Assembly: GCA_022842065.1 (NCBI GenBank)
Contig: JALHQH010000054.1
Span: 1-64,000, forward strand
Length of the DNA: 64,000 nucleotides
DNA from: Caldilineaceae bacterium
GTDB lineage: Bacteria > Chloroflexota > Anaerolineae > Caldilineales > Caldilineaceae
Direction of reading: 5' to 3'
Shown: positions 6,755 to 13,083 of the stretch, one piece after another
Layout: each line of letters opens with the position of its first letter
Numbering within the stretch: the first letter of the stretch is position 1
The notes under the pieces: model-generated
The model's database searches: none
What the model saw: the letters and a program-made list of their open reading frames with translations, nothing else
Told to the model about the DNA's origin: nothing
Program-made: the position numbers and the translations under genes

Positions 6755-7882
6755 CTAGATCACGGCAATGCCAGGGGTCGTGGTCACAACGCCAATCGGC
6801 CAGCAGGGTTGCTGCTGTTGGCTGCACGCGGCTTCAAAGATCGCAACCTTTGTTTCTGGCACCGCGATTAAGAGCCCACCGCTCGTCTCTGCTTCCCAGA
6901 GCAGGGTGCGCTGGGCTGGGGTGACAGTGGGGGCGAAATCGACCTGTTCGCCAAAATGTTGGGGATTGCGGGTGCTGCCGCGCGTTAGATAGCCCGCAGC
7001 AATATATTCCCAAACCCCGGCCAAGGTCGGGACCGCGGCGGCCTCAATCTGGAAGCCGATTGCGGTGGCTTTACCACTGGCCCCAGCCATCTCGCTGGCA
7101 TGGCCGAGCAGACCAAAGCCGGTGATGTCAGTGGCACTGCGCACGTCGGCTGCGCGCGCGGCTTGGGCGGCGGCCCGGTTGAGCCGCGTCATCGACATAA
7201 TCGCCTCGTCCAGATGGGCGATGGTGAGATCGGGTTTGCCCTGGGCGCGACGGGCCAGCCGTTTGAGCCAATTTTCGCCCTGGCCGGTCACTTTGGCCGC
7301 GGTGGTGACAATGCCGGTGCCGAGTGGCTTGGTGAGGTAGAGGTGGTCGCCTGGGACGGCACCACCTTTGCGCATCACCTGGTCGGGGTGGATCAGGCCG
7401 GTGACACTCAGGCCGTAAAAGGGTTCGGGATTGGTGACGGTGTGGCCGCCGGCAATCGCGGCCCCGGCTTCCCGGACCTTGGTGGCGCCGCCGGCAAAGA
7501 TCTGGGCAATACGTTCCGCCGCCATCCCTTCTGGGAAGCCGGCGATATTCAGGCAGAAGAGCACCTCGCCACCCATCGCATAGACATCGCTCATGGCATT
7601 GGTGGCGGCGATGGCACCGTAGGTCCAGGGATCGTCGACAATCGGGGTGAAGAAATCGGTGGTTTTGATCAAGGCGCGCGTATCGTCCAGGCGAAACACG
7701 GCGGCATCATCCGGTTCGCCCAGACCAATCAGCAGATCTGGATATGCAGTTGCCGGAAAGAGTCCGGCCATTTGTCGCACGACCTGCGACAGCGCCCCCG
7801 GCGGTAGCTTAGATGCTCAACCGGCGCAGGCAACCATCGCAGTCAGCGGCACACTAGAATTGCCCAGTGAAAATTTTCGCAT
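6755..7882 (-). CDS. selD: Selenide, water dikinase, read as a selenoprotein (UGA at codon 22)
   Basis: SelD makes selenophosphate from selenide and ATP for selenocysteine and selenouridine synthesis. A plain reading gives only 341 residues from a GTG at 7780 and lacks the catalytic N-terminus. Reading upstream through the in-frame TGA at 7817-7819 to the ATG at 7880-7882 gives 375 residues, beginning MRKFSLGNSSVPLTAMVACAGU and continuing ASKLPPGALSQVV. This matches the family motif around E. coli Cys17-Lys20: U22 replaces the catalytic Cys and K25 is the essential Lys. Later ATP-binding landmarks are GEPDDAAVF, TTDFFTPIVDDP and NAMSDVYAMGG. The ATG overlaps the stop of the upstream gene (TAATG), suggesting coupling. 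Readthrough is inferred but strongly supported by the conserved context and the hairpin at 7773-7791. Confidence 0.88.
7773..7819 (-). promoter_or_regulatory. Bacterial SECIS-like hairpin after the selD UGA
   Basis: On the coding strand the UGA (7817-7819) is followed after 26 bases by TGTCGCA-GGTCG-TGCGACA (7791 down to 7773): a perfect 7-bp stem with a GGUCG apical loop. The E. coli fdhF SECIS, as I recall it, carries GGUC in its apical loop between GCA and UGC; here the same bases occur. The loop starts 32 nt after the UGA, within the spacing known for bacterial SECIS elements (about 16-37 nt). Confidence 0.75.
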
Positions 7883-8361
7883 TAATTGGCAACCAATGGC
7901 ATGTATAACGTGTAATTAACAATCGGTAATAACAAGGCCGGCGTGCTCCGGTCATTGCTCACGGTAACTTGCGCGGCTTGTGCTTCATCTTGACCTTCGG
8001 CCCAAATCCGATAGCGACCAGGCGTCAGGTTGGTCGCGGCAAAGTAGCCCTCCGCATCGGTAAAGAGCACTAATGTCTGCGCAAAATCATCCGCGCGGTC
8101 TGGAATCACAAAGATAACGGTATTAATCGCCGGTACTTCATCGTCATCAAAATGACCATTACGATTGTCGTCGAGCCAAACCGAGCCTTGCAGACTCAGG
8201 GCACTGTTCTCCGGCGCATCAGTGCCATCAGCGGCGAGTAAAGTCGAAACCGAAAACGTAATCGCTGAGAATGTGAAAAGCAACACACCGATCGTGGTCG
8301 CCACGACCAACGTAATCAATGTATAGAAAACACGCGGGGTCGGATAGACATTTTGCTGCAT
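7882..8361 (-). CDS. Exported SdrD/Cna-B-like domain protein with YMPLV tail
   Basis: A 159-residue secreted or membrane-anchored protein. The N-terminus MQQNVYPTPR is followed by one long hydrophobic stretch (about residues 13-40) that is a signal or anchor. Residues about 55-135 form one SdrD-B/Cna-B-like beta domain: SLQGSVWLDDNRNGHFDDDEVPAINTVIFV, with a calcium-site-like DDNRNGHFDDDE, then GYFAATNLTPGRYRIWAEG. It ends in LYMPLVAN. The start at 8361 is set by AAGGAGG at 8367-8373; the upstream in-frame ATG at 8388 lacks such a site. Its stop codon overlaps the selD start (TAATG). The function is unknown; a structural surface protein is likely. Confidence 0.75.
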   Translation of the reverse strand: MQQNVYPTPRVFYTLITLVVATTIGVLLFTFSAITFSVSTLLAADGTDAPENSALSLQGSVWLDDNRNGHFDDDEVPAINTVIFVIPDRADDFAQTLVLFTDAEGYFAATNLTPGRYRIWAEGQDEAQAAQVTVSNDRSTPALLLPIVNYTLYMPLVAN

Positions 8362-8468
8362 GATAGCCTCCTTGCATATGGGTGACAACTACCCATGAGG
8401 ATATCATTGTTTCCCGTCGATTTAACTTACGGAATCCTGTCTAAACAATTGGTGACCTTACATGTTAG

Positions 8469-9404
8469 TTAGACTAGTGGTGGCACATATGCGGCCCAAC
8501 GTTGTTCTGTGCGCTGTACTTTGGGCTGATGGGCCATTTCAATACAGAAATCGGCCATTGCTTTGACGGCCCACTCAAAATAGTGGGGTGTAATGCTGTT
8601 GACATCCATATCCGGGGCCGGATTCATAAAGTCAATCGCATAGGGTACGCCATCTTTGACGGCAAATTCGATGCTGTTCATGTCATACCCCAGCACTTCA
8701 TTGATCCGTCGCGCATAATCAATAATTCGTTCACCTAACTCGTCCGACAGATGATAATGTTCGACATGATAGCGGCGCTGACCAGGGTCATATTTGATCG
8801 GCATAATGTTCGTCTGGCCAACACAGATGCAGCGCACAAATTGATCCCACTCGATAAACTCTTGCAGGACCATACAGAGGGTGCCGGTCTCATCATACGC
8901 CTGGATCAGTTCGTCAACGGTGTTAACCTTGTACACATTTTTCCAGCCGCCGCCCCAGGCATCTTTCAGGATAGCGGGGAGTTTGACATAGTCGACAATG
9001 CCGCCCCAGTCGAGGGGGTAGACAAGATTGCGCAGGCTTTCACTGACGACGCCTTCAGGGTAGGAATGCATGGGCAAAACGATGGTGCGCGGGGAGGGGA
9101 TATTCATCGCTGTTAACAGGCTGGCCCCAAAGAACTTATCGTCGGCGCTCCACCAGAAGGGGTTGTTGACACAATAGGCACCCTGGAGCATGGCATTCTT
9201 CAGATAGGTGCGATAGTAGGGGATCTCGTGGCTGATGCGGTCAACCAGCACCGCATAGTCGCATGGCTCGTTCATGCGCGTGCCGCCCAGCTTGACATAC
9301 TCGGCGACGACGCCGGCATTCCGACCGTTGACTTCATCCAAAAAGGCGGGCGGAAAGCTCCATTCGCGCCCAACAATGAGACCGATCTTTTTTACGTCGC
9401 TCAT
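8469..9404 (-). CDS. ATP-grasp family ligase-like protein
   Basis: A 311-residue cytosolic protein with the layout of RimK/glutathione-synthetase-type ATP-grasp enzymes, which join a carboxylate to an amine through an acyl phosphate. Visible parts are a preATP-grasp start (KKIGLIVGREWSFPPAFLDEVN), the central PAILKDAWGGGWKNVYKV (nucleotide-binding Lys and Gly-rich loop), MVLQEFIEWDQFVRCICVG (adenine-side Glu), and the C-terminal metal-site segment NSIEFAVKDGVPYAIDFMNPAPDMD with Glu and Asn. AAGGAGC precedes the ATG. It is the last gene of a minus-strand cluster with an esterase and a subtilase. The substrate is unknown. Confidence 0.75.
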   Translation of the reverse strand: MSDVKKIGLIVGREWSFPPAFLDEVNGRNAGVVAEYVKLGGTRMNEPCDYAVLVDRISHEIPYYRTYLKNAMLQGAYCVNNPFWWSADDKFFGASLLTAMNIPSPRTIVLPMHSYPEGVVSESLRNLVYPLDWGGIVDYVKLPAILKDAWGGGWKNVYKVNTVDELIQAYDETGTLCMVLQEFIEWDQFVRCICVGQTNIMPIKYDPGQRRYHVEHYHLSDELGERIIDYARRINEVLGYDMNSIEFAVKDGVPYAIDFMNPAPDMDVNSITPHYFEWAVKAMADFCIEMAHQPKVQRTEQRWAAYVPPLV

Positions 9405-9457
9405 AGCTGCTCCTTGTTGTGTTGTACACTTTTATGTTTGCGGCGTACTAAACATTA

Positions 9458-9543
9458 ACCCCGCCCTAACCCTCCCCAGCTTGGGGCGGGAACATTGTCC
9501 GGGTGTTCAGGTTTCCCCTAGCAGGGGTGGGCTAGGGCGGGGT
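9458..9543. repeat. Dispersed hairpin repeat (ACCCCGCCCTAAC family)
   Basis: ACCCCGCCCTAACCCTCCCC at 9458-9477 pairs imperfectly with GGGGTGGGCTAGGGCGGGGT at 9524-9543. It fills the 147-bp gap between the ATP-grasp and esterase genes. Relatives with the same CCCC(T/G)CC..CTAACC flavour occur at 22646-22725, 43851-43942, 45135-45241 and 48833-48890. Confidence 0.6.
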
Positions 9544-9551
9544 CGTTTTAC

Positions 9552-10268
9552 TTATGCGCCCTGGATATATTGGCGGGCCATTTGTTTCCAATAGGGCCAA
9601 TCGTGACTCCAGCCATCCCACTCGCGGAAGGCATGCCAGATCTGTTTGCCCCACAGGGCACCGCTAAAGGCCCGATTGTTTTCAATATTTGGATCATGTT
9701 GGCCAACCGCAATGATGATATCCAGCCGGCGTAACGTGTCGAGCCGGCCCCCGTCGTTGAGGTTGGGCACATAGTGGCTGGGCGTGTGCTGGTAGATGTT
9801 ATCGTCGTAATAGCCGCTAAAAAAGCCGCTCATATCATATTTGCCACTGAGCGCCAACACGCGGCCAAAGAGGTGCGGGTGGCGCAGCGCAATGTTCATG
9901 GCATGGTAGGCGCCAAAGCTACAACCGTGGGTGATCAAGTAGGGATTGCTGTTCTTGCTGCGGATCAGCGGCAGCACTTCGTTGAGCAGATAGGCCTCAT
10001 ATTGTTGGTGGCGATTAATCCGTCCCGCTGGGTGGGCCCAGCTACAGTAGAAACTCTCCATGTCCACACTATCGACACAGTAAAGCTGAAACCAGCCCTG
10101 ATCGATAAAGTCATGGAGATTTGCGACCATCTCGCGATCTTCGTATTCAAAAAAGCGCCCGCCACTGGTCGGGAAGACCAGCACCGGCGCGCCCGCATGC
10201 CCATGGATCAACAGCTCCATGTCACGCTGCAGATGCGGGCTGAACCAACGGTGATGTGCGCGCTGCAT
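9552..10268 (-). CDS. Alpha/beta-hydrolase esterase-like protein
   Basis: A 238-residue hydrolase of the esterase-D/PF00756-like group. The nucleophile elbow is THGCSFGAYHAM (G-x-S-x-G form, Ser in GCSFG), the acid is likely the Asp in IIAVGQHDPNIENN and the base the His in WDGWSHDWPYWKQ. An oxyanion-type turn PTSGGRFFEYEDREM lies near the N-terminus. The ATG follows the subtilase stop by three bases, with GGTGGA inside the end of that gene, so translation is probably coupled. No signal peptide is seen. The substrate is unknown; its steady association with the ATP-grasp and CBM48-bearing neighbours makes a cytoplasmic polymer or peptide a reasonable guess only. Confidence 0.75.
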   Translation of the reverse strand: MQRAHHRWFSPHLQRDMELLIHGHAGAPVLVFPTSGGRFFEYEDREMVANLHDFIDQGWFQLYCVDSVDMESFYCSWAHPAGRINRHQQYEAYLLNEVLPLIRSKNSNPYLITHGCSFGAYHAMNIALRHPHLFGRVLALSGKYDMSGFFSGYYDDNIYQHTPSHYVPNLNDGGRLDTLRRLDIIIAVGQHDPNIENNRAFSGALWGKQIWHAFREWDGWSHDWPYWKQMARQYIQGA

Positions 10269-10271
10269 AGC

Positions 10272-12170
10272 TTATTCCACCGAGATCATACTGTGGCCGT
10301 CGCGGTAACCGCTTTCGGCACTGGTTGAATTTTCATAATCGGGTAACCATTGACTCTGTGCGGCGTCTTGCCCCTCTACCCAGAAGCGGTAGAGATAGTG
10401 GCCAGGGGATAATAGCAGCACGCCATGCCACCAACCCTGCCGCGTGGCGGCCAGGGAGTGGCGTGCTAGTTGCCAATCGTTAAAGGTACCGGTGACGCTC
10501 ACGCGCGCTGCCTGCGGTGCGTAGATGCCCAAATAGAGGGCCTGGCGCTGACCTTGGCCAGCGGCGGCAGTGAATTCGTCGCCGAGTAGAGGTACTCTAC
10601 CCGCTTCCCGCCATTTTTGCAACTCACTCGCCGTTAACAGTGTACCACTACAGGGGTAGGGCGTCAGTGAGCCACCTCCCCGGCGTAAGGCCAAGGCCAC
10701 GGCGCGGCGTGGCTGCAACAATCCAGCCCCCGTGCGCGCCGCGGGCAGCTGGGGCAAAGGCAGCGCACTCTCCAGCAGAATCGCCTTGATCTGCGCTCCA
10801 TCCAACTTGGGATTCGCTTCCACCATCTGCGCTGCCACCGCCGAGACTTGGGCGACGGCGACACTGGTGCCGTCCACATGTTGATAGTAAGGGTGAATCC
10901 ACTTGTGCGCGTTCATACGTTCACGCATCCCCTGCCAGACCTTGGGCATCCAGGTCGGCGGGCGATAGTGGCGCTCGGTTTCGTCGACCAGGCCATCCGC
11001 CAGTGCCCCAAAATCGTCGTTGCGCAGCTCATCATAGCCGAGCAGCACCCGGCGCAAGGCGCCCAGTGCGGCGACTTCGCCAAAGATCGGGCTAACGGGT
11101 AGGATCGGTGCCGGCAGCCAGAAGCCGAGGGCCAGCAATTCCGGTTTGTGTAGTTGCTGACGCGGCCCTTTGCTGCTGCCAAGCGTGACCGTACCGTAGT
11201 TGTGGGGATAGAGCGCCAACGGTTGGGACTGTGTGGGACTTTGCCAGGGCCGGTTGCCATCATCAACCCCGCCAACCGTCAGGACCGCGGGCGACTGGGC
11301 GGGGGCGCGCAGCTCTTCTTTATTGCTGTTGCCGGCGGCCGCGGCCAGAAAAACGCCCCGCGCGGCCAAAGCTTCGGCGGCCTGACAGACTGCATTGGCG
11401 CGCCAATCCTGCAAAAAATCGCCGCCAACGCTCATGTTGACGACGCGCACGTGATGGCGCTGCCAGTTGTTGTTACGCAGCAGCCACTGCAGCCCGCCAA
11501 GAATATCCTCTTCGGGGATGCGCCCACCACCGCGGCCAATTTTGATTGGCAACAGGGTGGCACTGGGGGCATAGCCGCGGTAACGCCCGTCGCTCAGCAG
11601 CCCATTGCCCGCCACCAGCGACGTGGTCATCTGGCCGTGCCAACTGTCGCCCGCGCCATCCCACAGGCTCGGCTGCGTCAAACCGATGCGCTCGCCGCCA
11701 TCGGTCAGGTCGATATAGTCGGCAAAGCGCAGCGGCTGGGCGGCCAGCAGCGCGTGCAATTGCGGGGCGGTTAAGCGCGCCCATTCCGGCTGGGTTGCCG
11801 GCCACTGGGTGATCCCGGTGAGATCAGGGTGGGGATAGTAGCCGCTGTCCAAAAAGGCCACGGTGACCCCGCGCCCCTGATATGTCGCATAGTCAGGCAG
11901 TCGTTCGGCCTGGCTCAGCACCGTCTCTTCGGCAGGATGGTAATAGGGAAAGGTGGCGTGCGGTTCGTGGCTGGTGTGGAGGGCCGTAGGGGTACGTTCA
12001 CGTTGGAACTGTTGCATGATCCTGTGCGCGCAGTTGGGACAGAGGCCGTGGGCCGGTTGCCAACCGGGGTGGGTGGCGGCCAGCCGGCGCGCCAAGGCTG
12101 GTCGCAGCTGTGCCCCTTGCGCAAGCAAGCGCACGTCATATGGCTGACCACAGAGGGGGCAAGGGCTCAA
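10272..12170 (-). CDS. Cytoplasmic subtilase with N-terminal zinc ribbon and C-terminal CBM48-like domain
   Basis: A 632-residue S8 serine peptidase. Domains in order: a zinc ribbon (CPLC near residue 4 and CPNC near residue 44), the subtilase (Asp108 in VAFLDSGYYPHPDL, His178 in GDSWHGQ, oxyanion Asn281 in AAAGNS, Ser436 in VDGTSVAVAQ) and a C-terminal beta domain of about 90 residues (VSVTGTFNDWQ... HYLYRFWVEG) typical of AMPK/isoamylase CBM48 modules that bind alpha-glucan. No signal peptide or propeptide is evident. TTG at 12170 is chosen as start because AGGAGGA lies six bases upstream inside the end of the preceding gene; a longer reading to 12212 would overlap that gene. The second and third catalytic motifs are mildly non-canonical (WHGQ for HGT, GTSVA for GTSMA). 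Confidence 0.8.
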   Translation of the reverse strand: MSPCPLCGQPYDVRLLAQGAQLRPALARRLAATHPGWQPAHGLCPNCAHRIMQQFQRERTPTALHTSHEPHATFPYYHPAEETVLSQAERLPDYATYQGRGVTVAFLDSGYYPHPDLTGITQWPATQPEWARLTAPQLHALLAAQPLRFADYIDLTDGGERIGLTQPSLWDGAGDSWHGQMTTSLVAGNGLLSDGRYRGYAPSATLLPIKIGRGGGRIPEEDILGGLQWLLRNNNWQRHHVRVVNMSVGGDFLQDWRANAVCQAAEALAARGVFLAAAAGNSNKEELRAPAQSPAVLTVGGVDDGNRPWQSPTQSQPLALYPHNYGTVTLGSSKGPRQQLHKPELLALGFWLPAPILPVSPIFGEVAALGALRRVLLGYDELRNDDFGALADGLVDETERHYRPPTWMPKVWQGMRERMNAHKWIHPYYQHVDGTSVAVAQVSAVAAQMVEANPKLDGAQIKAILLESALPLPQLPAARTGAGLLQPRRAVALALRRGGGSLTPYPCSGTLLTASELQKWREAGRVPLLGDEFTAAAGQGQRQALYLGIYAPQAARVSVTGTFNDWQLARHSLAATRQGWWHGVLLLSPGHYLYRFWVEGQDAAQSQWLPDYENSTSAESGYRDGHSMISVE

Positions 12171-12172
12171 CG

Positions 12173-12592
12173 TTACTCCTCCTGCTGCTCGGCCTGTTGT
12201 AGTTCGCTCCAATCCACCCCCATGCCAAAGCCGGGCTGGCGCGCCTCGGGGTCGCGAAATTCGAGGATCAGGTCAAACTCCTGGTGATCGATCACCTCCG
12301 GCTGGTCGTTGACACCCAGGCTCAGGACGGCTACCACATGATAGGTAGTGCCGGGGACCCCCTTGCGCATGTGCATGGTCGTCTCCAGCCGCTGTTCGGC
12401 ATGGTTCATCAGGTAGACGCTGTTATTCTCGCTGCCATCCGGATTCAGGATGATGATTTCGATATTCGGTTGCTGATCCTGCACCGCCGTCATCCATGCG
12501 CGTACCCAGATCCGCTTTAGATCTGGATAGGGGTAGATGATAATGCGCTCAAAACGGAGCGGTTCGTCGGCTTGAAAGAGTGAGATTTCCAT
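12173..12592 (-). CDS. Hypothetical beta-rich protein heading the subtilase cluster
   Basis: A 139-residue protein I do not recognise. It has no signal peptide or Cys. Alternating hydrophobic residues (IIIYPYPDLKRIWVRAWMTA, NIEIIILNPDG, TYHVVAVLSLG, EFDLILEFRDP) suggest an all-beta sandwich, and the C-terminus is Gln/Glu-rich. The end of the gene supplies the ribosome site for the subtilase, whose start is two bases beyond the stop. It is thus the first gene of a four-gene unit with the subtilase, esterase and ATP-grasp enzyme. Confidence 0.65.
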   Translation of the reverse strand: MEISLFQADEPLRFERIIIYPYPDLKRIWVRAWMTAVQDQQPNIEIIILNPDGSENNSVYLMNHAEQRLETTMHMRKGVPGTTYHVVAVLSLGVNDQPEVIDHQEFDLILEFRDPEARQPGFGMGVDWSELQQAEQQEE

Positions 12593-12612
12593 ACTTGGTC
12601 CAAAAGGTCAAT

Positions 12613-12691
12613 GTGATGCGTGAAACGTGAAACGTGAAACGTGATGCGTGATGCGTGACCGAGTACTTACGTTTCACGTTTCACGCATCAC
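12613..12691. repeat. Perfect 23-bp inverted repeat built from GTGAAAC units
   Basis: Arms at 12613-12635 and 12669-12691 are perfect inverted copies around a 33-nt loop; the left arm continues into short direct repeats of TGATGCG and GTGAAAC. It lies upstream of the minus-strand cluster, in the 491-bp gap before hsdM, and no gene is seen there. Confidence 0.65.
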
Positions 12692-12934
12692 TATCCTATG
12701 CGTTTAGTGTAGAGCGTTGGCTGTATTCTGTCAAAAGGTGGGGGTAATGGCATGGAGATCCAGCAAATTTAACTTGCAGCGTAACGACTAACCCCCTCCT
12801 AACCTCCCCCGGCCGCCGCTGTCCGGCGCACAGCTTGCCGCATTGTAAGCTGTTGATCACGACAATTGGTGTAAACTAGCGTCACACATATAATGCTTCT
12901 GACCGCTGATCTGCCTTTGTTGATCCTGACTAGA

Positions 12935-13058
12935 ACGACAACGTTAAATTTAGGCAGTACGTGCGTCGCACTGCCGAGAAAGTGGTGGCAGTGACGGAAT
13001 TCTATGCGGCAGTGCGACGCACGTACTCGACTACATCCGGCTAATTTAACGTTGTCGT
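12935..13058. repeat. Miniature element: 16-bp outer arms around a 19-bp stem
   Basis: Outer arms ACGACAACGTTAAATT (12935-12950) and its exact reverse complement (13043-13058) enclose a second perfect inverted repeat of 19 bp (12957-12975 and 13008-13026) with a 32-nt loop. The inner stem contains GTGCGTCGCACTG, as do the MITE copies. It ends 25 bp before the hsdM ATG and so sits in its leader or promoter. Confidence 0.7.
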
Positions 13059-13083
13059 ACGAGAAACCAATCGAACTAACCCT

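Noticed and set aside
6755..7780. selD starting at GTG 7780 (341 residues)
   Set aside because: It would lack the catalytic N-terminus, while the frame continues upstream with perfect family sequence past a UGA.
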